A stretch of DNA of 64,000 nucleotides from Bacteroidota bacterium. Its GTDB lineage: Bacteria > Bacteroidota > Bacteroidia > Flavobacteriales_D > Sanyastnellaceae. The stretch spans positions 1 through 64,000 of the forward strand of contig JAQCBJ010000005.1 in assembly GCA_027621555.1 (NCBI GenBank), read 5' to 3'. The translations under genes were made by a program, and so were the position numbers. How positions within the stretch are numbered: position 1 is the first letter of the stretch; every line of letters starts with the position of its first letter. This document shows, piece after piece, positions 16,984 through 25,934 of the stretch. Under the pieces are notes generated by a model. The model ran no database searches. It saw nothing but the letters and a program-made list of their open reading frames with translations, and was not told the origin of the DNA.

Positions 16984-18115
16984 TTCGGTTCAGCTCACTT
17001 CGGAAAAAGGCGCGCTCAACCTCGAACCCCTCTCCTGTTGCAGGTCCATTGAAACCTTGATGGATGGTGGGTGAACCCTTCAGGGGCCAAAAAATCGTCG
17101 TAGGAAAAGACCTCACCGTGTCCACGGCGGAGATCACGCTCGCGGCTTCCGATTTACTCGCTTTGCCTCCCAGCAAGACCTCCCAAGGCAATTCCATCTC
17201 TGTACGGAAAGCCTCTAAGCGTGCCAAAGCATCAGCACCCGTGCCGCGCTCAAAAGCCAAGCTGAGAAACTGAACCTCAGGGTAGTCGCTCGCAAACTCC
17301 CGGAGCAGCCGTGCTTCATCCATGCAATTGGGGCACCACGTGCCCATGATGTCCAAAACCAACCCCCTTTTCCCCTCGTTTTCCAACAAGGAGCTGGTCC
17401 AGCGCAACGTGTCTCCATTCGCCCGAATCCCAGAGAACGTCAACTCCTTGGATGTCGCGGCTTGCGTGGCGCTCTTCCATGCTGTGGGCATGGACGCGAG
17501 GCGTCGGCCTGAGAAGGTTGTGTGATAATGCGTTCCAGATAAGAATTGACCATTCACCAAGGAATCTCCCTTCATTTCGGCCTGGAATCGGAACAAATGT
17601 GCTCCGTCGAAGTTGTTGAAAACAAGTGTGTTATATGTTTTTTTTCCGACGAGGTACCTGTAATCTCCCGTCGGGGTGCTGACAGTCGCCCACACCGAAT
17701 CATCCCGCGTTGCCATCACGAGCAACCCTTCCGTGGTTTCCCAGTAGGAAGTGTCGGTGTTTTCAGAACGGTGGGGCTTCAACACCTCTTCTTTGACCGG
17801 CTTCAAGGTGAGTGGCACCCTGTAATCTCCACTCCTCAGCGAATCGGTCCAGAAGCCGCTCCACTCCCTTCCCTTCCACTCGCCTTTCCAAGACCCCTTA
17901 AACACAGGAACCTCATAGACCTCCTGTCCTTGGGGCCTCAATCGAATGCGCTCCGATCCGTTGCAGACCACCCAGGTGGAGTCGACCCGCTCAAGAAGGA
18001 CCACAGTCGAGGGCTCGGTTCCAAAAACCGCCTCATAAAGCAGGGGTTTAGGCTCATTGTGTGTGCATGAAACCAAAGCAAGGAGGAGGGCCACAAAACA
18101 CCAAGAGCAGCTCAT
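16958..18115 (-). CDS. TlpA-like thioredoxin-fold lipoprotein
   Basis: The 385-residue protein starts with a lipoprotein signal (lipobox ALVSC, Cys17). A beta-rich N-terminal domain of about 200 residues with no recognised motif follows, and then a C-terminal TlpA/AhpC-type thioredoxin domain with the active-site motif WCPNC at about residues 260-264. Such proteins act on the periplasmic side as thiol-disulfide reductases for cytochrome maturation or oxidative repair. The start at 18115 is chosen for the lipobox; an in-frame ATG lies at 18151. The gene converges on the M28 frame with a 26-nt overlap. Confidence 0.88.
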   Translation of the reverse strand: MSCSWCFVALLLALVSCTHNEPKPLLYEAVFGTEPSTVVLLERVDSTWVVCNGSERIRLRPQGQEVYEVPVFKGSWKGEWKGREWSGFWTDSLRSGDYRVPLTLKPVKEEVLKPHRSENTDTSYWETTEGLLVMATRDDSVWATVSTPTGDYRYLVGKKTYNTLVFNNFDGAHLFRFQAEMKGDSLVNGQFLSGTHYHTTFSGRRLASMPTAWKSATQAATSKELTFSGIRANGDTLRWTSSLLENEGKRGLVLDIMGTWCPNCMDEARLLREFASDYPEVQFLSLAFERGTGADALARLEAFRTEMELPWEVLLGGKASKSEAASVISAVDTVRSFPTTIFWPLKGSPTIHQGFNGPATGEGFEVERAFFRSELNRISGRLGNH

Positions 18116-18173
18116 GGCTGCTCTTGGACGTGGATAAGCGCGTGCAATCATGCGCCCAAAGTAACACGGATTA

Positions 18174-19703
18174 TCAGAGGTCGAACTTGATGCCTTGTGC
18201 GAGCGGCAAGTCGGATCCGTAGTTGATTGTGTTGGTCTGACGGCGCATGTATGCCTTCCAGGCATCCGAGCCGGATTCACGGCCCCCACCCGTTTCTTTC
18301 TCGCCCCCAAAGGCTCCGCCAATTTCAGCGCCAGAGGTGCCGATGTTGACGTTGGCGATTCCACAATCCGAGCCGGCACAAGACAGGAACGCTTCAGCCT
18401 CCCGAACGTTGTTGGTCATGATGGCAGAGGACAAACCCTGCACCACGCCATTCTGCATGGCAATGGCCTCGTCGAGCGTGTCGTACTTCATCAAGTACAA
18501 GATGGGCGCGAACGTCTCGTGCTGAACGATTTCCAAGTCGTTGGTGACTTCGGCGATGGCGGGCTTGACGTAGCAACCGCTTTCGTAACCCTCACCTTCC
18601 AGACGTCCTCCAGGAACAAGAATGCTTCCCCCCTGCTCCACCACAGCCTGCAGCGCTCGCTCGTACTGCCCCACGGCATCGGTGTCGATGAGCGGCCCGA
18701 CGTGGTTGTTTTCGTCAAGCGGGTCCCCAATGCGGATTTGCTTGTACGCTTGGGTCAGCTGATCACGCACCTTGTCGTAAATGCTCGTGTGAATGATCAG
18801 GCGGCGCGTCGACGTGCAACGCTGTCCACACGTTCCTACGGCGCCAAACACCGTGGCTGGAATGACCATCTTGAGGTCCGCTTCAGGCGTGATGATGATT
18901 GCGTTGTTGCCACCCAACTCCAGGAGCGATCGCCCGAGGCGAGCGGCTACGGCTTGGGCCACAATCTTGCCCATGCGAATGGATCCTGTGGCAGAAACGA
19001 GAGGCACACGGCGGTCGGCCGTCATCAACTCTCCAACCTTGTAATCTCCATTGACAATGCAGCTCACACCCGCAGGAAGGTTTTTTGCAGACGCGACTTC
19101 GTTCCAAATATGTTGGCAAGCCAACGAGCACAGGGGCGATTTTTCTGAAGGCTTCCAAACGCAAACGTCACCCGCGATCCATGCGAGCGCCGTGTTCCAA
19201 CACCACACAGCCACAGGGAAGTTGAAGGCACTGATGATGCCAACAACCCCAAGGGGGTGGTATTGTTCGTACATGCGGTGGTTGGGGCGCTCAGAGTGCA
19301 TGGTCAAGCCGTACAACTGACGGCTTTGGCCCACAGCGAAGTCGCAGATGTCGATCATCTCTTGCACCTCACCAAGACCCTCTTGGTAGCTCTTGCCCAT
19401 TTCATAAGAAACAAGGGCGCCGAGGCTCTCTTTTTTGGCCCGGAGAGCGTCTCCGTATTGACGCACCACTTCTCCACGTTGTGGAGCGGTCCACTTGCGC
19501 CATTCTACAAAAGCATCGGAGGCCGCGGTCATCACGCGCTCGTAATCGTCCGACGTGGCGGTGCTCAACGACGCAATGCGTTTTCCGTCCACAGGGGAGT
19601 TGCTGTCAATGCTTGCCCCAGAGCCAAAGGCTTCCGCGCCAATCATGACGCCTGGGTTTTGGTCTTGAATGCCGAGGTCGGCAAGGATGTTTTGAATGTT
19701 CAT
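18174..19703 (-). CDS. ALDH7-type aldehyde dehydrogenase (alpha-aminoadipic semialdehyde / piperidine-6-carboxylate dehydrogenase)
   Basis: The 509-residue protein has the aldehyde dehydrogenase fold, with the NAD-site FNFPVAVW segment, catalytic base Glu262 in LELGGNN, and catalytic Cys296 in GTCGQRCTSTRR. The GQRCTSTRR context and the C-terminal GGEKETGGGRESGSDAWK stretch are typical of family 7 enzymes. These oxidise 2-aminoadipate semialdehyde in lysine breakdown, so that substrate is inferred from family. It lies 19 nt after mnmG on the same strand but has its own -7 element. Confidence 0.9.
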   Translation of the reverse strand: MNIQNILADLGIQDQNPGVMIGAEAFGSGASIDSNSPVDGKRIASLSTATSDDYERVMTAASDAFVEWRKWTAPQRGEVVRQYGDALRAKKESLGALVSYEMGKSYQEGLGEVQEMIDICDFAVGQSRQLYGLTMHSERPNHRMYEQYHPLGVVGIISAFNFPVAVWCWNTALAWIAGDVCVWKPSEKSPLCSLACQHIWNEVASAKNLPAGVSCIVNGDYKVGELMTADRRVPLVSATGSIRMGKIVAQAVAARLGRSLLELGGNNAIIITPEADLKMVIPATVFGAVGTCGQRCTSTRRLIIHTSIYDKVRDQLTQAYKQIRIGDPLDENNHVGPLIDTDAVGQYERALQAVVEQGGSILVPGGRLEGEGYESGCYVKPAIAEVTNDLEIVQHETFAPILYLMKYDTLDEAIAMQNGVVQGLSSAIMTNNVREAEAFLSCAGSDCGIANVNIGTSGAEIGGAFGGEKETGGGRESGSDAWKAYMRRQTNTINYGSDLPLAQGIKFDL

Positions 19704-19710
19704 GCGACGG

Positions 19711-19718
19711 CAAAGGTA
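19711..19718 (-). promoter_or_regulatory. -7 element for the ALDH7 gene
   Basis: TACCTTTG on the minus strand (19718 to 19711) matches TAnnTTTG exactly and lies 7 nt before the ATG at 19703, overlapping the mnmG/ALDH junction. Confidence 0.45.
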
Positions 19719-19722
19719 GTCC

Positions 19723-21585
19723 TTAGCGGCCGAGGTAGACCATGAGCACACTCAGGTCGGAAGGGCTCACACCCGAGATGCGGGAAGCTTCACCCAAGGT
19801 GCGAGGACGACGGTCTGTGAGTTTTTGGCGCCCCTCGAAACTCAAGGAAGTGAGGCGTTGAAAATCGAGGTCGTCCGGGATCTTCAAATGATCTAGCTTG
19901 CCCAGTCGATCGGCCATGTCTTGCTCTTTGGCAATGTATCCCTCGTATTTGACCTGTATCTCCACTTGTTCGAGGACTTCATCCGCGTGACTTGAGCAAC
20001 AGGCTTGGACAGAAGCCATTTGAGAGGCCATGGAGGCCAAATAAACATGTGGCCGAGCCAAGATGTCGTTGGCACGAACAGCGTGTTTTAACGGGGCGGA
20101 TTGGGCGTCCTCCAAGACCGGAGCGGCTTCCTCTGGCGTGACGCTCAATTGTTGCAAGTCCTTGCGGAGCGTCTTGACTCCCGCGAGCTTGTTCTCTAAA
20201 GCATCCATTCGCTCGTCGCTTGCGAGGCCCAGTTCGTGCGCGAGAGGGGTAAGGCGTTCGTCGGCGTTGTCTTGGCGCAACAGGATGCGGTACTCGGCGC
20301 GGGACGTGAACATGCGGTACGGTTCTTCCGTGCCTTTGGTGACCAAGTCGTCAATCAACACACCGATGTAGGCTTGGCTTCGGCTGAATGTAATGGGCTC
20401 GTTGTTCCACGTGGAACGTGCAGCGTTGATGCCCGCCATGAGACCCTGGCAGGCGGCTTCTTCGTAGCCCGTGGTGCCGTTGATTTGGCCTGCGAAGTAG
20501 AGGCCTTGAACGAGTCGCGTTTCGAGGCTGTGTTGAAGCTGGGTAGGGGGGAAGTAGTCGTATTCGACCGCGTAACCGGGGCGAAACATCTTGGCGTGTT
20601 CGAAGCCGGGGATTTTGCGCATGGCTCGAAGCTGGACGTCCTCAGGGAGGCTTGTGCTGAACCCGTTGACGTAGATCTCACACGTGTTCCAACCCTCGGG
20701 CTCCACAAACACTTGGTGGCGGTCTTTGTCGGCGAAGCGATCGATTTTGTCTTCAATGCTGGGGCAATAGCGCGGACCGAGACCCCGTATTCTGCCGTTG
20801 AACATGGGGGATCGATCAAAACCCTCCCGGAGCAGGTCGTGCACCTCTTCAGAGGTGTACGTGATGTGGCACGGAATCTGGCGGGTGATGGGGTGGTGGG
20901 GGAGGTAGCTGAATCTCCCCGGATTCTCGTCACCCGGCTGTTCGACCATTTTGGAGTAATCCAAGGAACGGCCATCGACGCGTGGGGGTGTGCCGGTTTT
21001 CATTCGCCCACTCTCGAAGCCCAGCTCGACGAGCTGCTCGGTGATGCCTTGGGAGGCACGTTCGCCAGCCCTGCCCCCGCCAAATTGCTTTTCGCCAATG
21101 TGGAGCAAACCGTTGAGAAAAGTGCCGTTGGTAAGGACCACAGATTTTGCTCGGATCTCCATCCCGAGGCCCGTCCGTACACCTACGCATCGACCACCCT
21201 CCACCAGAATGCCCACCACGCTGTCTTGCCAAAAATCGAGGTTTGGTGTCGCTTCGAGCATTTCTCGCCACGATTGGGCGAAGAGGTTGCGGTCGTTTTG
21301 AGTTCGGGGGCTCCACATGGCCGGGCCTTTGGACTTGTTGAGCATCCGAAACTGGATGGCGCTGCGGTCGGAAACGAGGCCGGAATAGCCACCAAGGGCG
21401 TCAACTTCGCGAACGATTTGGCCTTTGGCGATGCCCCCCATGGCGGGGTTGCACGACATCTGACCGATGACGCCCATGTTCATGGTCACCAAAAGGGTAG
21501 AGGCCCCCAGGTTGGCTGCCGCGGCTGCCGCTTCGTTTCCGGCGTGGCCTGCGCCGACCACGATGACGTCGTAGGTCTGGATCAT
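19723..21585 (-). CDS. mnmG: tRNA uridine-5-carboxymethylaminomethyl modification enzyme MnmG
   Basis: The 620-residue protein is full length for MnmG/GidA. It has an N-terminal FAD-binding [10 protein letters not shown] motif, the conserved [11 protein letters not shown] stretch, a C-terminal helical MnmE-binding domain, and the final [14 protein letters not shown] segment typical of the family. With MnmE it installs the cmnm5 group on U34 of several tRNAs in the cytoplasm. It follows ybeY after 26 nt and belongs to the DUF4175-ATPase-ybeY-mnmG block. The near-consensus element GACCTTTG lies 5 nt before the start. Confidence 0.97.
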   Translation of the reverse strand: MIQTYDVIVVGAGHAGNEAAAAAANLGASTLLVTMNMGVIGQMSCNPAMGGIAKGQIVREVDALGGYSGLVSDRSAIQFRMLNKSKGPAMWSPRTQNDRNLFAQSWREMLEATPNLDFWQDSVVGILVEGGRCVGVRTGLGMEIRAKSVVLTNGTFLNGLLHIGEKQFGGGRAGERASQGITEQLVELGFESGRMKTGTPPRVDGRSLDYSKMVEQPGDENPGRFSYLPHHPITRQIPCHITYTSEEVHDLLREGFDRSPMFNGRIRGLGPRYCPSIEDKIDRFADKDRHQVFVEPEGWNTCEIYVNGFSTSLPEDVQLRAMRKIPGFEHAKMFRPGYAVEYDYFPPTQLQHSLETRLVQGLYFAGQINGTTGYEEAACQGLMAGINAARSTWNNEPITFSRSQAYIGVLIDDLVTKGTEEPYRMFTSRAEYRILLRQDNADERLTPLAHELGLASDERMDALENKLAGVKTLRKDLQQLSVTPEEAAPVLEDAQSAPLKHAVRANDILARPHVYLASMASQMASVQACCSSHADEVLEQVEIQVKYEGYIAKEQDMADRLGKLDHLKIPDDLDFQRLTSLSFEGRQKLTDRRPRTLGEASRISGVSPSDLSVLMVYLGR

Positions 21586-21590
21586 GGCCG

Positions 21591-21598
21591 CAAAGGTC
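21591..21598 (-). promoter_or_regulatory. Near-consensus -7 element before mnmG
   Basis: GACCTTTG on the minus strand (21598 to 21591) differs from TAnnTTTG at the first base only. It lies 5 nt before the mnmG start. The same octamer occurs at the same distance before hemW. Confidence 0.3.
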
Positions 21599-21611
21599 GT
21601 GAGGATGGACG

Positions 21612-22040
21612 TCAGCCCCGCTGTTCCACGTGGAACAATGCCAAAGCGTGGTCTTCGGCAGCGCGCATGTTGCTTGCGTCGTCGGGTGATTTGTCCTTGA
21701 ATCCAACGAGGTGGAGAAGGCCGTGGACCATGACGCGTCGAAGTTCTTCTTGAAACAGAACACCTTGATTTTCAGCGTTTTCTGAAACTCTTTCGAACGA
21801 AATCAGAAGGTCTCCTGACAAGCGCTTCCCCTCGCTTTGGTCAAAGGTGATGATGTCAGTGTAGGTGTCGTGGTCGAGGTACGTGCGGTTGTACTTCAGG
21901 AGCTCTTCGTCAGAGCAAGCCACGATGCTGAGATCGCCCAACGCGCAATCGTGGTGCAAGGCCACCGCCTTCAACCAAGTTTTGACATCTCGTCGACGCT
22001 CGACGCGGCAAGGCACGTCGCCGTCCACAAATACAACCAT
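21612..22040 (-). CDS. ybeY: Endoribonuclease YbeY (rRNA maturation)
   Basis: The 142-residue protein carries the UPF0054 core: [13 protein letters not shown], the SGDLLIS strand, and the metal-binding HGLLHLVGF segment. The usual motif is HGxLHLxGYDH, with three His ligands. Here the third His is replaced within FKDKSPDD, as is common in Bacteroidota YbeY proteins. It functions in 16S rRNA 3' end processing and ribosome quality control. It sits 4 nt after the ATPase gene and 26 nt before mnmG. Confidence 0.93.
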   Translation of the reverse strand: MVVFVDGDVPCRVERRRDVKTWLKAVALHHDCALGDLSIVACSDEELLKYNRTYLDHDTYTDIITFDQSEGKRLSGDLLISFERVSENAENQGVLFQEELRRVMVHGLLHLVGFKDKSPDDASNMRAAEDHALALFHVEQRG

Positions 22041-22044
22041 GGGA

Positions 22045-22458
22045 TCAAGCGAGGACGTCCGTGAACGTCAACTCCACGATGCGGCCATCGTCTTCGAAGG
22101 CGCACTCATCGGCGAGGTGACGCATGAGGAAAACCCCGCGTCCGTGAGGCTTCTCGATGTTTTCCGGAGCCGTCGGGTCGGGAAGGTTGTCGTAGTCGAA
22201 TCCAGGGCCCTCGTCTGCGATGCGGAACACCAGGCTTTTTCCGTCAATGGCACACGTCACGGAAACGGACTTTTCTGGGTCGAGCTTGTTGCCGTGGACG
22301 ATGGCGTTGTTGACACCTTCCGTCATCGCGATCAACACGTTGCCATAGTGCTCAGGGATGATGCTGTGTTCTTCGCTCAGTTGATCGATGAGGCGCTCCA
22401 CGACCGCAATGTTCTCGGGTTTGGAGTCGAATCGCATTTCTGGGAACGTGGTGGTCAT
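22045..22458 (-). CDS. Anti-sigma-factor-like ATP-binding protein (RsbW-type HATPase)
   Basis: The 137-residue protein is a single GHKL ATPase domain, with an N box in TEGVNNAIVHGN, a G1 box DEGPGFDY, and a G2-like HGRGVFLMRH. This matches RsbW/SpoIIAB serine kinases, which phosphorylate an anti-anti-sigma factor or bind a sigma factor. No partner STAS protein or sigma factor is nearby. Its start overlaps the end of the DUF4175 gene by 4 nt (ATGA), and ybeY follows after 4 nt, so it is embedded in a conserved-looking operon. Confidence 0.88.
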   Translation of the reverse strand: MTTTFPEMRFDSKPENIAVVERLIDQLSEEHSIIPEHYGNVLIAMTEGVNNAIVHGNKLDPEKSVSVTCAIDGKSLVFRIADEGPGFDYDNLPDPTAPENIEKPHGRGVFLMRHLADECAFEDDGRIVELTFTDVLA

Positions 22459-25400
22459 GGCTTCAAGTCGGGTTGTGGGCTTCCGGAATCGAGGTCCAAA
22501 GTATTGAAATAATCGTTGACGCGCTCCCGGTAATAGGGGAGAAGTTCCGCGGGCACGGTCCTCATCAACTCGAGTTCGTTCATCTTTTTGCGCAGGTATT
22601 CAGATGCTTGAGGCGGGGTGGCCTTCAGCGCATCGTCCCCTGTTTGCGAAGTTCGTTCTTCTTTTTCACCGCGAATGCGTTCAGCGTTCTCAGCTTCCAA
22701 CAATCGAGTGATTAAATCTTGCTGCCGTTTGAGCGTGGCTTCGTCAACCTGTTTGTTGACCAAATCGCGTTCCATCTCCTCCATTTCCTTGGCAATGTCC
22801 CCCATTTCCTTGCCGTTGCCAGAGCCGTCCTCGTTGAGTTCTTTGGCCTTTTCCTGCGCCATTTTGCGCAAGGCGGCTTGTTGGGCTGCCATTTGGGCGA
22901 GTTCCTTGGACATGCCTCCGGGCTTTTGTTGGCCGGTTTGTCCTTGGTTCGCCCCTTTGCCCATCTGCTCCTTCATTTGCTCCAGCTTCTTGCCCAGGGC
23001 CTGCTGCATCTTCTTCATGTCACCCGCCTTGGGGGAGGAGGAGGGTTTGCCTGATCCACCGGGCTTTTCGCAATTGCCGGAACCGGGCTGCTTTTCGGCT
23101 TCTTGCTGCTGCATCTGCTGCAAGGCCTCATCGAGCAGCAAAGCGAGGTTGTTGAACGACGTCATGACGTACTGCTGGTTCATCGCGATGTCCGCCGTCA
23201 ACCGATCCCCAAACCCATCGAGGGCCTTCGTCATGTGGCGATTCACCAACCCAATCTCACGGTTCACCGCCGACGCAAGTTGCGGAATGCGCATGCTGAG
23301 CTCGAAGAGGCTGTCTTCGACCATCACCGCATCGTCTTTGAGTTTGCGTTGAGCCTGTCCGTGTGCCACGTACCGAGGGTCTTGTTCGTCGGTCAGCTTC
23401 AACTCAGCCATCAGCCCCTCTTCTTCGAAAGACAAGGTCAAGATGTTTTCAAGAAGGGCACGAAGGGCGTCCATGTCTTCGCTCGCGGATTCAGACTCGG
23501 AATCCATTTGCATCTGCTCCATTTGCTGGGCGAGTTGCTCCATTTTCTCGGCGGCCTTTTGCTGGCTTTCGGACGCCTTTTTGTCCTTGCCCTTTTCCAG
23601 CTGCTCTGATCCCTTTTGCATCTCCTCCTGGATGGCCTGCTCTTCCTGCGAGCTGTCCATCATCGGGTTGGGGTTTTCGAGCTGCTTGTTGTCTTTTTCG
23701 AGTTGATCCAGCTCTTTTCGAAGCTCGTCAAACGCTTGGTTGAGGCTGTCTTGCTTCGCCTTGATGTCTTCAGGATCCATGAGGCCCAAATCCGTTTCCT
23801 CCGCCAAACGCTCTTGCTCCTCCGCCAGTTTTTTCAGGTCCTCGATGGCTTCGTCCATCTTCGTTTCCCACTCAAGTTGACGGAATTGCTCGAGCGCCCG
23901 ATCCAGCTCCTTTTCCATCGCGTCATGGTTGAGCTCCATCTCGTTGAGTTGCTCCTGGATTTTTTCCGGATCCATCTCCTGCATGAGCTCTTCCATCTTC
24001 TCGTAGATCTGGCGGAGTTCCTCGCTCATGATGTTGTCCATGAGTTTTTGGAGTTGCTCCTGCTTGTCGAGAATCCGTTCCTCCTGCTTGCTGAATTCGT
24101 TCGCACGCTCGTCCTTCCGGTCGTTTTCCTCGCGCATCTTTTCCAGCTTGTCCTGCAAGGCTTTTTGTTGTTCCAAAAGGTCTTCCATGGCCTGGCGGTC
24201 TTGCCACGTCATCTCTCCCTGCTCGCGCATGCGCTCCTGCATGGCTTCCATGGCTTCGCGCAATTCGGCCGCCTCCCGCGAGGCTTCTTCGAGGCTTTCT
24301 TCAATGCTGTCTGAGGCTTCTTCGCGCTCTTCACGGATTTCTTCCTGGCTGGGGGCGGCGATGCGGGTGGTTCCGGAGCGGGTCATTTTGGCCCCATGCA
24401 CGCCGTCGTTGTCCCAAACCTCAAACCAACACTCCAACACGTCGCCCTCGCGCCAGTCCAAGTCCGCCATGTCCCACGTGTGGAAGAAGGCACCCTGTCG
24501 ACCCGACGGAACCTCCATCTCCACGCGCCCACCCTCTCCGTCCGTCGCGGGCTGTGTGGAGGCGAGTCCGTCCGTCGCACCTTGAGGTGTGCGCGCACCG
24601 CGTTCGGAGTACGCCCAAACAAAGCTCAAGCGGCTAAACCCGTAGTCGTCTTGCACGTTCCCGGTGAAATGCTGCCGTTTCCGGGACGAGCTGTCGGCGG
24701 CCTCGCTCACCCGGATGGCGGGCTTGCCGTCCTTGATGACGCGAATCCGATGCCGCAACGAGTCGCCCACAACTTCCTCTCCCGTTGGCGTCAGCCAATA
24801 GACGACGTTGTTCGACGCGACCCAATTGGCGTGAAACACACCTGCGGCGCCTTGACGCACTTCTGCAGGCACTTCTCCGAGACGCATGCGCAACCCGGTG
24901 CCCTCCTTCACCTTGACCGACCATTGAATGGGTGTGCCTTCAGGCACGGTCAAATCTCCCTGGTTTCGTTGGTCGATGGCTGGGAGTGATGTGTACGAAG
25001 GGGGGGTCGCCACCACGCGCAGGTCGGCGAGGTTGGGCATGGCGTAGGGGCTCGCGACGTGCTCCTCCGACCGCCAACCGTTGGCCAAAAACTGAAACGG
25101 GGTGGAGGTTCGGACCGATGGAAACGTGTACCGGAAGACGTGGCCGCGGGCGCGCTCCATGCGGAACCGCCCTCCCATGGTCTCCACGAGTACGGCGCTG
25201 GGCAATTCCTCTCCAACGACTTCGACCTCCACGGTCAACGCGTCGCCTGCGGCCACGCGGAGGTCTTGGTTTTGGAGCTTGAATTCAAAAGGGGCGGGCT
25301 CCACGAACTCGGTGCGGTGCTGCACAATGCGCGTGGCGGGTTCGGTCACCCACGTCGGCCGCAACCACAAGACCGCAACGACGAGAAGTGCCACCGGGAT

Positions 25401-25883
25401 CGCTACGCGCAGCGCCCGAACCGATGCCGTCACATCGACGGCTTGGGCAAAGGGAAGGGGTCGGAGGGAGGCGGTGCGCTGGTCAATGCTCGCCGCAAGC
25501 AGGGTGATGTCCGAGCCTTGCGCGTGGTCCACCTGTTGCTGGAGCTGGAGGGTGTTCAGGAGTTTGTCCTTCACCTCGGGGAAGTGATCCCCCACGATGC
25601 GCGCGGCCTCGTCGTAGCTCAAACCGCGACTCAGCCGAAACCATTGCGCAACAGGCCACAACACCTGGGTGACGAGCACCCCTAGCGCGGTGGCTGCGAA
25701 CAAGTAGAAAATCACCGTTCGCCCAGCCACCCCAAACCGCCCCACGTTCTCCAACAGGGCGAGAACAAACCCCCCAAGGGTCAACGTGGCAAACGACAAC
25801 AAAAGCCCACGAAGGGCTTTGTTCCGGTGGTATCGTCGGATGAATTCATCCAACTTTTCAATCAAGGATATGCTCCGCTTCAT
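22455..25883 (-). CDS. Large DUF4175-type membrane-anchored coiled-coil protein
   Basis: The 1142-residue protein has two membrane helices near the N-terminus (about residues 25-45 and 55-75) and a third near 150-170. A beta-rich extracytoplasmic region follows (about 180-500), then some 450 residues of Glu/Lys/Gln/Met-rich coiled coil, a Gly/Pro/Lys/Gln low-complexity stretch, and a helical tail. This matches the DUF4175 family, whose function is not known. The start at 25883 yields a basic N-terminus before the first helix. It heads a four-gene run with the RsbW-like ATPase, ybeY and mnmG. An envelope-stress or structural role is speculation. Confidence 0.82.
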   Translation of the reverse strand: MKRSISLIEKLDEFIRRYHRNKALRGLLLSFATLTLGGFVLALLENVGRFGVAGRTVIFYLFAATALGVLVTQVLWPVAQWFRLSRGLSYDEAARIVGDHFPEVKDKLLNTLQLQQQVDHAQGSDITLLAASIDQRTASLRPLPFAQAVDVTASVRALRVAIPVALLVVAVLWLRPTWVTEPATRIVQHRTEFVEPAPFEFKLQNQDLRVAAGDALTVEVEVVGEELPSAVLVETMGGRFRMERARGHVFRYTFPSVRTSTPFQFLANGWRSEEHVASPYAMPNLADLRVVATPPSYTSLPAIDQRNQGDLTVPEGTPIQWSVKVKEGTGLRMRLGEVPAEVRQGAAGVFHANWVASNNVVYWLTPTGEEVVGDSLRHRIRVIKDGKPAIRVSEAADSSSRKRQHFTGNVQDDYGFSRLSFVWAYSERGARTPQGATDGLASTQPATDGEGGRVEMEVPSGRQGAFFHTWDMADLDWREGDVLECWFEVWDNDGVHGAKMTRSGTTRIAAPSQEEIREEREEASDSIEESLEEASREAAELREAMEAMQERMREQGEMTWQDRQAMEDLLEQQKALQDKLEKMREENDRKDERANEFSKQEERILDKQEQLQKLMDNIMSEELRQIYEKMEELMQEMDPEKIQEQLNEMELNHDAMEKELDRALEQFRQLEWETKMDEAIEDLKKLAEEQERLAEETDLGLMDPEDIKAKQDSLNQAFDELRKELDQLEKDNKQLENPNPMMDSSQEEQAIQEEMQKGSEQLEKGKDKKASESQQKAAEKMEQLAQQMEQMQMDSESESASEDMDALRALLENILTLSFEEEGLMAELKLTDEQDPRYVAHGQAQRKLKDDAVMVEDSLFELSMRIPQLASAVNREIGLVNRHMTKALDGFGDRLTADIAMNQQYVMTSFNNLALLLDEALQQMQQQEAEKQPGSGNCEKPGGSGKPSSSPKAGDMKKMQQALGKKLEQMKEQMGKGANQGQTGQQKPGGMSKELAQMAAQQAALRKMAQEKAKELNEDGSGNGKEMGDIAKEMEEMERDLVNKQVDEATLKRQQDLITRLLEAENAERIRGEKEERTSQTGDDALKATPPQASEYLRKKMNELELMRTVPAELLPYYRERVNDYFNTLDLDSGSPQPDLKP

Positions 25884-25893
25884 CTCTGCACAA

Positions 25894-25912
25894 GAAAGGT
25901 ACGCTACCTTCG
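25894..25912. promoter_or_regulatory. Paired divergent -7-like elements
   Basis: On the minus strand TACCTTTC (25901 to 25894) lies 10 nt before the DUF4175 gene. On the plus strand TACCTTCG (25905-25912) lies 22 nt before the secreted-protein gene at 25935. Each is one mismatch from TAnnTTTG. The gap between the genes is only 51 nt. Confidence 0.35.
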
Positions 25913-25934
25913 GCGTCCATTCACAACCTACGCC

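Noticed and set aside
20236-21753. 505-codon plus-strand frame opposite mnmG
   Set aside because: It lies wholly over mnmG and its neighbour ybeY on the other strand and shows no protein-family features.
21612-22040. YbeY without the third His as a defective enzyme
   Set aside because: The substitution in HGxLHLxGFKD is common in Bacteroidota YbeY, so it does not indicate a broken gene.
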